This document shows positions 36,917-47,048 of a DNA stretch of 64,000 bases, piece after piece. Source of the stretch: Cyclobacteriaceae bacterium (lineage in GTDB: Bacteria > Bacteroidota > Bacteroidia > Cytophagales > Cyclobacteriaceae); contig JAIBBC010000001.1 in assembly GCA_019694875.1 (NCBI GenBank), forward strand, positions 496,001-560,000. Reading direction: 5' to 3'. The position numbers and the translations under genes were made by a program. Each line of letters begins with the position of its first letter. The stretch's first letter is position 1. A model generated the notes under the pieces. That model was not told where the DNA came from. It was given only the letters and a program-made list of their open reading frames with translations, and did no database searches.

Positions 36917-36951
36917 ACTACGTAGATGCTCCAATAAACCATTAAATTTTT

Positions 36952-37623
36952 ATGAAGAACACAACCAAAATGAAAGTGCTGGGCATCGCGCTTCTGGTTA
37001 TTGTTGCATCGGGTGCATACCTGATTGCCGCTGACCACATTGATGCACCCGGAGTTACTGGTTCAGGGTCTGCCAGCTTAGGCTCTGACATTACTGACGT
37101 TTACGCATTTGCCAATGGCGACAACATGGTGTTTGTTGTAAACACGCAGGGATTGATGTCGCCTGCAGCAACCGCTGCTGCTACATTCGATGAAGAAGTG
37201 ATGCTTGAAATTAACATCGACAATGATGCCTCAAAAGATCACGTTGAAGACCTGGTAATACAGGCAACGTTTAAAGACGGCAAGGTTCACATCCACGGAC
37301 CGAAAGCTCCTGTTACAACCGGTCTTATCAGTACTCAGGTAAGCGGTACAACTGTGAGTGCAGACATTACTGAGTACGGAGATGCACCGGTTATCGGAAC
37401 CGCAGGCGGAATTAAAGTTTTTGCAGGCCCGCGTGATGATCCGTTCTTCTTCGACCTGACTACCTACAAGGAAATCATTGCCGGAACCGCATCGATGTTC
37501 GACAATCCGGGTACAGACACATTTGCCGGCACAAACGTAATGTCGCTGGTTGTGGAAGTTCCTAAATCACAACTCGGAACAGGCACGATCGATATCTGGG
37601 CAACTTCTAACCGCAAAAATTAA
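36952..37623 (+). CDS. DUF4331 N-terminal half, exported protein
   Basis: A 223-residue protein with a signal anchor or signal peptide (about 8-27). HIDAPG and DITDVYAFANGD near residues 30-55 are the DUF4331 signature, and AGPRDDPFFFDLTTYKEI near 160 is another block of that family. It stops after a block (FAGTNVMSLVVEVP) that normally continues into the second half of DUF4331. That half seems to be encoded by the next gene, 12 bp downstream. DUF4331 proteins are exported and of unknown function. It is the first gene of an operon likely under the divergent ECF sigma. Confidence 0.85.
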   Translation: MKNTTKMKVLGIALLVIVASGAYLIAADHIDAPGVTGSGSASLGSDITDVYAFANGDNMVFVVNTQGLMSPAATAAATFDEEVMLEINIDNDASKDHVEDLVIQATFKDGKVHIHGPKAPVTTGLISTQVSGTTVSADITEYGDAPVIGTAGGIKVFAGPRDDPFFFDLTTYKEIIAGTASMFDNPGTDTFAGTNVMSLVVEVPKSQLGTGTIDIWATSNRKN

Positions 37624-37635
37624 TCTGACAACAGC

Positions 37636-38172
37636 ATGAAAAAATTACTCAAATATTTCGCAACACTCGCACTCATCGGAGGTGCGTTTACATTCACCGC
37701 ATGCAGCGATGATGACGACAAAGATCCCGCAATAACCTATACACAGGAAGATCAAATGGCGAGACCTGCGATCAACACCGTGTTTATTCCATCCGGTGCG
37801 CCAAAAGATATGTTTAACGAAACATTGCCTTCGGCTATGGGCGCAGCGTACGCAACTGCTTTCGCCACCCGGCTTGATGCCCTCAACGGTGTAACGTATC
37901 CGGGTAATGCACTTGGTCAGGATCGTGCAACGTTTGCAGGACTTCTGGCAACAGACGTATTGAATGTTTCCCTAACCGGAACAACAACATTCTTTGACGG
38001 AACAAACGTACTCACTGGCCGCGCACTTGCTGACGATGTAATCGACACTGAGTTGTTACTCATTTTCGGAGGAACAGCCGGTACAAGCAATGCAGGCTTG
38101 ACCAGCGATCATGTGAATGCCAACGATAAGGCATTCTTGGGAACATTCCCGTACCTGGCCGCACCATTCTAA
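37636..38172 (+). CDS. DUF4331 C-terminal-half-like lipoprotein
   Basis: A 178-residue lipoprotein (lipobox FTACSDD, Cys about residue 23). Residues about 40-75 (EDQMARPAINTVFIPSGAPKDMFN) match the C-terminal half of DUF4331, in which a conserved NP/RP-x-x-N-x-V-I-P segment precedes K-x-x-F-N. Together with the gene 12 bp upstream it completes a DUF4331 chain split over two proteins. An Asp-rich linker (SDDDDKDP) follows the Cys, as in many surface lipoproteins of Bacteroidota. Function unknown. Confidence 0.75.
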   Translation: MKKLLKYFATLALIGGAFTFTACSDDDDKDPAITYTQEDQMARPAINTVFIPSGAPKDMFNETLPSAMGAAYATAFATRLDALNGVTYPGNALGQDRATFAGLLATDVLNVSLTGTTTFFDGTNVLTGRALADDVIDTELLLIFGGTAGTSNAGLTSDHVNANDKAFLGTFPYLAAPF

Positions 38173-38195
38173 AAATTACAACCTCACGTTGAGTT

Positions 38196-38220
38196 CGGGA
38201 GAATCTTTAAGGTTCTCCCG
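38196..38220 (+). terminator. Hairpin between DUF4331 and TPR genes
   Basis: An 8-bp perfect stem (CGGGAGAA / TTCTCCCG) with a 9-base loop, 24 bases after the stop at 38172. No T-run follows, so it is more likely an mRNA processing or partial terminator hairpin than a full terminator. Confidence 0.5.
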
Positions 38221-38245
38221 GGGCTCAGCGCTCAACCCAATCGTT

Positions 38246-39538
38246 ATGAAGTTTATTCTCACCTTTCTCATCTGCGTACTGCTGTTTTCTTCATGCCACG
38301 AAAAAAACAAGGCAATTGTTAATTCCGCGGATTACGAAGCATACCTGGTTGTTCATAAAGCGAGCAGCAAATATTCACTGGATGACGACATGATGTTTTG
38401 GAAAGAGCGTCTTGCACGCATGCCAAAAGATGAAGCATCGAAGCGCAAGCTTGCCGGGTTACATGCAGCCAGGTTTAAATCAACAGGTCGTGTGGAGGAA
38501 CTGAAGATTTCCGACAGCATCTACCACGAATTACTAAAAACGTCTACTACTGGTCGTACCGGGTTGTTTCTGGGACTTGCTCAAAACTCCATCACACAAC
38601 ATCAATTCAGGACAGCTGATGTTTATGCCGATTCTGCCATTGCTACAGGCGAACGTAAACCCTCAGCTTTGTTGGTAAGCGCCGATATCGCCCTTGAACT
38701 GGGCGATCAGGCAAGAGCGGGTCATATTCTGGATCAATTCGTCAATAAAAAATCTTTTGCACACCGCATTCGGCAAGTGAAATTGAAAGATCAGCAGGGC
38801 GACCTGGATTCAGCTATCGTAATTATGGAGGCTGCCCACAACAGGGTTAAAGAAAGTAAAGATTTATTCTGCTGGTCGTTGTCGAACCTGGGCGACATGT
38901 ATGGCCACGCAGGGAGAGTTGAAGATGCTTACCGTGCATACATTTCAGTTTTAGAAAAAGAACCTACCTATGATTATGCGCTGAAAGGCATTGCCTGGAT
39001 CGCACTATCGCATGATAAAAATTTTAGCGAAGCAAAGCGGATTATTGCCTTGCTGGCTTCCCGCAGCTTCATGCCCGAGTCACATCTAATGCTCGCGCAG
39101 ATAGCTGAACTCGAGGGTGATCAGAGCGAAAAACAAAAACAACTTGCGGAATTCATCGGCATGACCGATACAGACGGTTACAGAACTATGTATGCGAAAT
39201 ACCTCGCGCATATTTATGCCGAGGATCTTGGCATGCCAGAAAAAAGCCTAGCGATTGCCGAACAAGAAATTAAGAACAGGCCAACGCCTCAGTCGTACGA
39301 TTTAAAAGCATGGGCACTTCTTCAGCTCGGCAGAGAGAAAGAAGCGCTGACTATTGTACAACGATATGTCGAAAACAAAACGTTTGAACCTGAGGCGGCT
39401 TATCATATGGGCATGGTTTATCTTTCAAACAATAATCATGAACTTGCCGAAAAACATCTTGAAGCAGCAGATGAAAGTTCATTCGAGCTTGGGCCGGTAA
39501 TCAGCAAAAATATTAAAGCGGCATTGGAATCACTCTAG
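38246..39538 (+). CDS. TPR-repeat lipoprotein
   Basis: A 430-residue lipoprotein; ATG 38246 gives MKFILTFLICVLLFSSCHEK with Cys at residue 17. The mature part is an array of tetratricopeptide helices (for example AHRIRQVKLKDQQGDLDSAI, then LGDMYGHAGRVEDAYRAYISVLEKEPTYDYALKGI, given here as pattern only; later DLKAWALLQLGREKEALTIVQRYVENKTFEPEAAYHMGMVYL). TPR proteins are scaffolds. Its place between the DUF4331 pair and a TonB receptor suggests an envelope complex. Confidence 0.85.
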   Translation: MKFILTFLICVLLFSSCHEKNKAIVNSADYEAYLVVHKASSKYSLDDDMMFWKERLARMPKDEASKRKLAGLHAARFKSTGRVEELKISDSIYHELLKTSTTGRTGLFLGLAQNSITQHQFRTADVYADSAIATGERKPSALLVSADIALELGDQARAGHILDQFVNKKSFAHRIRQVKLKDQQGDLDSAIVIMEAAHNRVKESKDLFCWSLSNLGDMYGHAGRVEDAYRAYISVLEKEPTYDYALKGIAWIALSHDKNFSEAKRIIALLASRSFMPESHLMLAQIAELEGDQSEKQKQLAEFIGMTDTDGYRTMYAKYLAHIYAEDLGMPEKSLAIAEQEIKNRPTPQSYDLKAWALLQLGREKEALTIVQRYVENKTFEPEAAYHMGMVYLSNNNHELAEKHLEAADESSFELGPVISKNIKAALESL

Positions 39539-39560
39539 CAGAAATACAGTCGTTCGGCCT

Positions 39561-41789
39561 ATGAAAAAAATCTTGTTCATTTTGCTTCTCTACTCATCCC
39601 TGATCCACGCTCAGGGAACTTTGACAGGAATTGTAACGGAGGAAGGATCGGCTCAACCTTTGCCGGGAGCACAAGTCTTAATCAGCACTACATTAAAAGG
39701 TGACGTAACGGATGTGAATGGAAAATTCCGGATTCCGGCTATTCCCGCGGGAAACTATACATTGACCGTATCCTTCATAGGGTATCAGTCTCAAACCATT
39801 CCAATCAGTATTGCCGATAACCAGGTCGCAAATATTTCCATTGCCCTGGCACCCGGAAGCATTGAACTAGCCGATGTGATTATTTCAGCAGGCAACGACA
39901 GGCCAATGAACACGCTTTCGCCTGTGGATATCAAACTGAGGCCAACTAATACATCGCAGGATATTTTACGCATGGTGCCCGGCTTATTCATTGCGCAACA
40001 TGCCGGAGGCGGAAAAGCAGAACAAATCTTTTTGCGAGGCTTCGACATTGACCATGGAACGGATATCAACCTGGAAGTGGATGGACTTCCCGTTAACATG
40101 GTTTCGCATGCACATGGCCAAGGGTATTCCGATTTACATTTTCTGATTCCGGAATTGGTTCAGTTTGTGGACTTTGACAAGGGCCCATACTTTGCCGATA
40201 AGGGAGATTTCACTACCGCGGGATACGTAAATTTTCAAACCCGCAATTCACTCGATAAAAATTTTCTGAAAACGGAAGGTGGTCAGTTTGGAATGTTTCG
40301 GGCCGTAACGGGCATCAACCTGTTTCCAAAATCATCAAACCAATGCGGCTACATCGCTTCAGAATTTTATCGTTCCGATGGATACTTTGACAGCCCCCAG
40401 GATTTTCAACGGGTTAACATCTCCGCAAAATATATCTACAACCTCAGCGCCAGCGACAGACTCACTTTCGGGTCGAGTTTCTTCAACAGTAGTTGGGATG
40501 CATCAGGACAAATCCCCGAAAGGGCTGTTAAGCAAGGCGATATTTCGCGTTTCGGTTCGCTTGATAATACAGAGGGCGGTGCAACCGGTCGATTCAACGC
40601 TTACGTTTTGCATACACACCAATTTGAAAACGGAACGTTCGACCAGCAGGCTTACGGCATTCATTACAATTTTAATCTCTATTCAAACTTTACTTTTTTC
40701 CTGAACGATCCGATCAATGGCGACCAGATTCAGCAAAAGGAATCAAGAATGATCTACGGTTATAAAGCAAACTACCGGACTGAAGGCATGTTCGTTGGCA
40801 AAAAACTATCCTCGCATGCCGGAGGAGGCTTTCGGTATGACGATGTGAACGACATCCGGTTGTCGAATACCGTGAAGCGTAAATTTTTGGGAAGCGTTCA
40901 GCGCGGAGACATAAACGAAGCCAATGCAAACGCTTTTGTTAGCGAAACGCTTGAATTAAGCGACCGTTGGTCAGTGAATGCGGCAGTGAGGTTCGACTAT
41001 TTCCTTTTCTCATACGATAACAGACTAACGAACGATAACGAATCCAGACATGCATCGATTGTTAGTCCAAAGCTGAACATCACTTACAAAATCAACCCCG
41101 GCACACAGTTGTATGTTCGTTCCGGAACCGGTTTCCATTCTAACGACACCCGTGTTGTTGTCGCGCAAGATGCCAAACAAATTTTACCCCGGGCCATTGG
41201 CGTTGACGCTGGAATAGACACCAAGCTGTTTGACAACCTGCTCGTTCATGCCGCGTTGTGGAGGTTGGATTTGGAGCAGGAGTTTGTTTATGTTGGTGAT
41301 GCCGGGATTGTTGAACCGAGCGGGAAAACCAAACGGCAGGGAATTGATCTTTCCGTTCGCTGGCAAATATTGCCGTGGTTGTTTGCCGACACTGATCTTA
41401 CCTTGGCAGATCCAAAATCAAAAGGTCAGCCGGAAGGTTTGAATAATATTCCGCTTGCACCGAAGTTATCGAGTATCGGAGGCATGACAATCCGATGCAA
41501 AAATGGTTTGAACGGCAGCTTACGATACCGGTACCTCGATCACCGTCCGGCCAATGAAGATAACAGTGTTACGGCAGAAGGCTATTTTCTGGTGGATGCT
41601 GTACTGAATTACACCAGGTCGAAATTTGAAATAGGCGTTTCGGCAGAAAACATTTTCGATGTTGCATGGAAGGAAGCGCAATTCGATACGGAGTCAAGAA
41701 TGGCAAATGAAACCACACCGGTTTCGGAAATACACTTTACACCGGGCACTCCGCTCTTTGCAAAACTTCATGCCACATTCTTTTTCTAG
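39561..41789 (+). CDS. TonB-dependent receptor with carboxypeptidase-regulatory domain
   Basis: A 742-residue outer-membrane receptor: signal peptide (about 1-17), a regulatory-like N-domain (about 20-95, GIVTEEGSAQPLPGAQVLIS and FRIPAIPAGNYTLTVSFIGYQS), plug (about 110-230 with FLRGFDIDHGTDINLEVDGLPVNMVSHAHGQGYSDLHFLIPEL) and barrel with terminal aromatic strand. The His-rich plug segment (DHGTD, SHAHGQGYSD) is suggestive of metal handling, but this is inference. It closes the ECF-linked operon and is followed by a bidirectional terminator. Confidence 0.92.
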   Translation: MKKILFILLLYSSLIHAQGTLTGIVTEEGSAQPLPGAQVLISTTLKGDVTDVNGKFRIPAIPAGNYTLTVSFIGYQSQTIPISIADNQVANISIALAPGSIELADVIISAGNDRPMNTLSPVDIKLRPTNTSQDILRMVPGLFIAQHAGGGKAEQIFLRGFDIDHGTDINLEVDGLPVNMVSHAHGQGYSDLHFLIPELVQFVDFDKGPYFADKGDFTTAGYVNFQTRNSLDKNFLKTEGGQFGMFRAVTGINLFPKSSNQCGYIASEFYRSDGYFDSPQDFQRVNISAKYIYNLSASDRLTFGSSFFNSSWDASGQIPERAVKQGDISRFGSLDNTEGGATGRFNAYVLHTHQFENGTFDQQAYGIHYNFNLYSNFTFFLNDPINGDQIQQKESRMIYGYKANYRTEGMFVGKKLSSHAGGGFRYDDVNDIRLSNTVKRKFLGSVQRGDINEANANAFVSETLELSDRWSVNAAVRFDYFLFSYDNRLTNDNESRHASIVSPKLNITYKINPGTQLYVRSGTGFHSNDTRVVVAQDAKQILPRAIGVDAGIDTKLFDNLLVHAALWRLDLEQEFVYVGDAGIVEPSGKTKRQGIDLSVRWQILPWLFADTDLTLADPKSKGQPEGLNNIPLAPKLSSIGGMTIRCKNGLNGSLRYRYLDHRPANEDNSVTAEGYFLVDAVLNYTRSKFEIGVSAENIFDVAWKEAQFDTESRMANETTPVSEIHFTPGTPLFAKLHATFFF

Positions 41790-41800
41790 GATAAACGAAA

Positions 41801-41822
41801 AAAGTCCCGTTTCCGGGACTTT
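41801..41822. terminator. Bidirectional rho-independent terminator
   Basis: A 9-bp perfect stem AAAGTCCCG / CGGGACTTT with a TTTC loop between the converging TonB-receptor gene and lpdA. It is flanked by A-rich sequence on the left and T on the right, so it works for both strands. Confidence 0.85.
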
Positions 41823-41843
41823 AGGCTTAAGACTGACAAGTTT

Positions 41844-43235
41844 TTACAAATGGATCACCTCACCATACGCAGCCGCTGCAGCTTCCATCACTGCTTCGCT
41901 CATGGTAGGGTGCGGGTGAATTGACTTGATGATTTCATGACCGGTTGTTTCGAGGTTGCGCGCAGCAACAACTTCAGCGATCATCTCGGTAACATTGGCA
42001 CCGATGAAGTGCGCCCCTAACCATTCACCGTATTTTGCATCGAAGATAACTTTCACAAATCCGTCTGGTGCACCGGCAGCTTTCGCTTTTCCGGATGCTG
42101 TAAATGGAAACTTCCCGACTTTAATTTCATAGCCGGCCTTCTTGGCAGCTTCTTCTGTGTAACCCACTGAAGCGATCTCAGGACTGCAGTATGTACATCC
42201 GGGGATGTTGTTATAATTGATTGGATGTGGTTTTAAACCCGCGATAGCTTCCACGCACGTGATACCTTCCGCGGAAGCTACGTGTGCAAGCGCAGGGCCT
42301 TTCACAATGTCGCCAATGGCATAAACGCCCGAAACGTTTGTCTTATAGAAATCGTCAACGATAACTTTTCCCTTGTCGGTTTTCACACCTGTTTCTTCAA
42401 GTCCGATGCCTTCGAGATTTGTGGTAACACCAACAGCCGAAAGAACAATGTCTGCTTCGAGCTTGATCTCACCGTCTTTAGTTTTAACAGTTGCCACGCA
42501 ACCTTTTCCGGCAGTGTCAACTTTTGTTACCTCAGCATTGGTATGAATGGTGATGCCAGCCTTCTTGAACGACTTCTCGAGTTGTTTTGAAACCTCTTCA
42601 TCTTCCACCGGAACAATACGCGGCATAAATTCAACGATCGTTACTTCGGTACCGAGTGTGCTGTAGAAATATGCAAACTCAACACCGATCGCTCCCGATC
42701 CAACAACAATCATTTTCTTAGGCTGCTCAGGCAGTACCATCGCTTCGCGGTAGCCGATAATTTTTTTGCCGTCAATTTTCAATGCAGGCAGTTCGCGTGA
42801 CCGTGCTCCGGTTGCCAGGATGATATGCTTGGCTTCGTGATCTTCTTTTTTCCCATCGGCTGATGTTACTTCAACCTTGCCGCCTTTCTTAAGCTTGCCG
42901 GTTCCGGCAATGTGTTCAATCTTGTTTTTCTTGAACAAGAACTGAATGCCTTTGCTCATACCGGCAGCTACTTCGCGGCTGCGTTTTACAACGGCACCAA
43001 AGTCGGCCTTGGCATCTTTTACATCAATCCCGTAATCTTTCGCATGTTTCAGGTATTCAAAAACCTGGGCACTTTTCAACAGAGCTTTTGTGGGGATACA
43101 GCCCCAGTTCAGGCAGATTCCGCCCAGCTCGGCTTTTTCGACAACGCCTACTTTCATGCCCAGTTGTGATGCGCGGATTGCCGCCACATAACCACCCGGA
43201 CCTGAACCAATTACGATAACATCATATTTTGCCAT
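41844..43235 (-). CDS. lpdA: Dihydrolipoyl dehydrogenase
   Basis: A 463-residue E3 flavoprotein of 2-oxoacid dehydrogenase complexes. The FAD site is GSGPGGYVAA at the N-terminus, the redox disulfide is CLNWGC (C41, C46), the NAD site is VGSGAIGVEFAYFY, and the C-terminal active-site base lies in HIHPHPTMSE of the dimer interface. It oxidises dihydrolipoamide to lipoamide with NAD+. It is monocistronic, with a promoter at 43267-43297 and a terminator at 41801. Confidence 0.97.
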   Translation of the reverse strand: MAKYDVIVIGSGPGGYVAAIRASQLGMKVGVVEKAELGGICLNWGCIPTKALLKSAQVFEYLKHAKDYGIDVKDAKADFGAVVKRSREVAAGMSKGIQFLFKKNKIEHIAGTGKLKKGGKVEVTSADGKKEDHEAKHIILATGARSRELPALKIDGKKIIGYREAMVLPEQPKKMIVVGSGAIGVEFAYFYSTLGTEVTIVEFMPRIVPVEDEEVSKQLEKSFKKAGITIHTNAEVTKVDTAGKGCVATVKTKDGEIKLEADIVLSAVGVTTNLEGIGLEETGVKTDKGKVIVDDFYKTNVSGVYAIGDIVKGPALAHVASAEGITCVEAIAGLKPHPINYNNIPGCTYCSPEIASVGYTEEAAKKAGYEIKVGKFPFTASGKAKAAGAPDGFVKVIFDAKYGEWLGAHFIGANVTEMIAEVVAARNLETTGHEIIKSIHPHPTMSEAVMEAAAAAYGEVIHL

Positions 43236-43266
43236 ACTGCGAAAGATTTAATTCTAAAAACGCGGT

Positions 43267-43297
43267 CAAAGATACCGTTTGCCCGATTCTTTCAAAA
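43267..43297 (-). promoter_or_regulatory. Promoter of lpdA
   Basis: On the minus strand TTTTG at 43297-43293, 18 bases of spacer, then TATCTTTG at 43274-43267, an excellent Bacteroidota consensus, about 32 bases upstream of the lpdA ATG. Confidence 0.75.
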
Positions 43298-43371
43298 GTT
43301 CGTTTTACTGCGTTCACTTTTAAATTCTGTGATTAATTGGCAATTTTGAAGGCATTGTAAACTTTTCTCGC

Positions 43372-44118
43372 ATGACATTATTAAAAGGAAAAACTGCGCT
43401 CATCACCGGAGCATCAAAAGGAATCGGACGATCTATCGCCCTCAAGTATGCCGAACAAGGCGCCAACGTTGCCTTCACCTATCTGTCCAGCGTGGAGCAG
43501 GGCCAGGCACTTGAAGCAGAGCTTGCTTCAAAAGGCGTGAAAGCAAAAGGCTACCGTTCCGATGCATCGGATTATGCACAGGCCGAAAAGTTAATCAATG
43601 ACGTGGTGGCTGATTTCGGTTCGCTCGATATTCTGGTGAACAATGCCGGTATAACACAAGACACCTTGTTGCTCCGCATGAGCGAAGAACAATGGGACAA
43701 AGTGATCAACGTGAATTTGAAATCGTGCTTTAACACGGTGAAGGCTGCTACCAAGCCGATGATGAAGCAGAAGAGCGGCTCTATTATTAATATGACTTCC
43801 GTGGTTGGTTTGAAAGGAAATGCCGGCCAGGCAAACTATGCTGCTTCCAAAGCCGGTATCATCGGGTTTACCAAATCGGTTGCCCTTGAACTGGGTTCAC
43901 GCGGTATCCGTTCAAACGCCATCGCCCCGGGTTTTATTGAAACTGAAATGACAGCCGTGCTCGATCCAAAAACGGTTCAAAGCTGGCGCGATGCCATACC
44001 CCTGAAGCGGGGAGGAAAACCGGAAGACGTTGCTGACGCGTGCGTGTTCCTGGGCTCTGACATGTCGACTTACATCTCCGGACAGGTTATCCAGGTAGAT
44101 GGAGGAATGCTGACTTAA
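43372..44118 (+). CDS. fabG: 3-oxoacyl-ACP reductase
   Basis: A 248-residue short-chain dehydrogenase of normal length. TGASKGIG is the NADP-binding loop, NNAG follows, and the Ser (NMTSVVG), Tyr and Lys (YAASKAG) of the catalytic triad are present. IETEMTAVL near the C-terminus is the usual substrate loop. It reduces 3-oxoacyl-ACP in fatty acid synthesis. No other fab genes are adjacent. Confidence 0.95.
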   Translation: MTLLKGKTALITGASKGIGRSIALKYAEQGANVAFTYLSSVEQGQALEAELASKGVKAKGYRSDASDYAQAEKLINDVVADFGSLDILVNNAGITQDTLLLRMSEEQWDKVINVNLKSCFNTVKAATKPMMKQKSGSIINMTSVVGLKGNAGQANYAASKAGIIGFTKSVALELGSRGIRSNAIAPGFIETEMTAVLDPKTVQSWRDAIPLKRGGKPEDVADACVFLGSDMSTYISGQVIQVDGGMLT

Positions 44119-44129
44119 TTACGATTTTT

Positions 44130-44184
44130 GATTTACGATGTGCGATTTACACTAGTCAGGACATCAAATCGTACATCGTAAATC
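44130..44184. repeat. Inverted repeat after fabG
   Basis: A 19-base stem (44130-44148 with 44166-44184), with one G-U wobble and a 17-base loop, built from the GATTTACGAT / ATCGTAAATC motif that is repeated within each arm. It may act as a terminator for fabG or be a dispersed intergenic repeat. Confidence 0.6.
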
Positions 44185-44247
44185 GTACATTTTACAATCT
44201 TGCTAACGTTTGTTAGATCAACTTTCAAAAATTTTTTCTTCAACCGC

Positions 44248-44278
44248 TTGGAAACCAATCCTTCCAGGCCTACGTTTG
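44248..44278 (+). promoter_or_regulatory. Promoter of the methionine operon
   Basis: TTG at 44248-44250, 20-base spacer, then TACGTTTG at 44271-44278. Transcription start would be near 44284, right at the 5' edge of the SAM riboswitch. Confidence 0.75.
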
Positions 44279-44281
44279 TAT

Positions 44282-44418
44282 CATCAAGTCGAGAGGGCAT
44301 TTCGCCAAATCGATTTATAAAGAAGCGCTGAGAGAACAGGCTCTATGACGCGCTAGCAACCTCGAAAAGGTGCTAAAGCCTGCCCGGAAGAAGGTCTTTC
44401 GGGAACGATAAACCGATG
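44282..44418 (+). promoter_or_regulatory. SAM riboswitch (SAM-I/SAM-IV clan)
   Basis: The leader upstream of metY carries the SAM-riboswitch core: CTATGACGCGCTAGCAACC at 44342-44360, AAAAGGTGCTAAAGCCTG at 44365-44382 and GGGAACGATAA at 44401-44411, with CATC (44282-44285) and GATG (44415-44418) able to close the P1 helix. It is preceded by its own promoter and followed by a cysteine-rich leader frame 5 bases later. SAM binding is expected to lower expression of metY-metX-hom. The core is known; the subclass is not fixed. Confidence 0.88.
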
Positions 44419-44422
44419 TAAA

Positions 44423-44554
44423 ATGAAAAATTTCATCAACACCATTTCAGCCGAATTCCGTCAGGGATTCCGTGTGTTCACTTCCCAACTCGATCAAGCC
44501 ATTTGTAATCTGTTCGCCAACAACACGTGTATGTGTTGTTGCTGCTGTTGCTAA
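44423..44554 (+). CDS. Cysteine-run leader peptide (43 aa), putative attenuator
   Basis: A 43-residue frame, ATG 44423 to TAA 44554, 5 bases after the riboswitch and 128 bases before metY. Residues 1-35 are ordinary (starting MKNFINTISAEF), residue 28 is already Cys, and the end is Asn-Asn-Thr-Cys-Met followed by six Cys codons (TGT TGT TGC TGC TGT TGC) and stop. MetY can use sulfide and is tied to cysteine/sulfur status, so a ribosome waiting for Cys-tRNA on this run could change the downstream RNA structure. The Cys codons 44543-44549 are complementary to 44575-44581. This resembles classical amino-acid attenuators and the Cys-tail leaders known in actinobacteria; the sensing role is inference. 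Confidence 0.75.
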   Translation: MKNFINTISAEFRQGFRVFTSQLDQAICNLFANNTCMCCCCCC

Positions 44555-44574
44555 GCGAAGCATTTCTGCTCCTT

Positions 44575-46004
<1,430 letters not shown>

Positions 46005-46005
<1 letters not shown>

Positions 46006-47048
46006 TGCAGAAAACAGATCACACCTTTCATTACAATCAGACTTTCGAACTGGAGTCGGGCAAGACCTTGCCTGGCTTCCAGCTTCGCTATACAACGCTC
46101 GGGCGATTAAATGCTTCACGATCAAATATCGTTTGGGTATGCCATGCGCTGACCGGCAGTTCCGATGTCACGTCATGGTGGAGTACGCTGTTCACAGATG
46201 ACAGTCCGTTCAATCCGAATGAGAACTTCATCATTTGTGTTAACATGCTGGGCGGATGTTACGGATCAACCGGGCCGTTGTCGATCAATCCGGAAAACAA
46301 CAAACCTTTTTTTCACAGCTTCCCGACACTTACGAACCGTGATGTGATAAAAGCCTTCGATCTCCTGCGCGAATCGCTGGGCTTTGAAAAAGTAAACACA
46401 TTGATTGGCGCATCGTTAGGCGGCCAACAGTTACTGGAATGGGCGGTTTCCAAACCTGAAGTATTCGATCACATTATTGCCATCGCAACCAATGCCTTTC
46501 ATTCGCCCTGGGGTATTGCGTTTAATGAGGCCCAGCGGTTGGCTATTGAAGCCGATCCCACCTGGAAAGAAAACGATGAACGTGCAGGCTTGAACGGAAT
46601 AAAGGCAGCGCGCGCAATCGGCATGCTTTCTTACCGCCATTACACCGGCTTCGCACAATCGCAGTCGGAACGATCAACGAATGTTACCGAAGATTTCCGG
46701 GCAGCAACCTATCAGCGCCACCAGGGAGAAAAACTTGCGAAACGTTTCAACGCGTTTACATACTGGCTTCTGTCGAAAATGATGGACAGTCACAATCTGG
46801 GCCGGGGCAAAGATTCGGTAGAAGAAGCTTTACGATCAATCCGCGCGAAAGCTTTAATCATCAGTATTGATACAGACATTTTATTTCCACCGGAAGAACA
46901 GGAGTTTTTAGCGAAACATATTCCTGACGCTACATTAAAAACGCTTTCATCGGCTTACGGCCATGACGGCTTTTTAGTGGAGTTCGAAACGTTCAAACAA
47001 ATCATTAAAGAGTTCTATCAACCAACCTTGCGTAAAGTACTAGTATGA
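46005..47048 (+). CDS. metX: Homoserine O-acetyltransferase
   Basis: A 347-residue alpha/beta hydrolase of the MetX family. The nucleophile Ser is S137 in LIGASLGGQQLLEWA, the Asp is in SIDTDILFPPEEQ and the His in YGHDGFLVEF. NMLGGCYGSTGP near residue 80 is the family's oxyanion/substrate block. It acetylates homoserine with acetyl-CoA to feed MetY. It overlaps metY by one base and hom by four, so translation is coupled. Confidence 0.95.
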
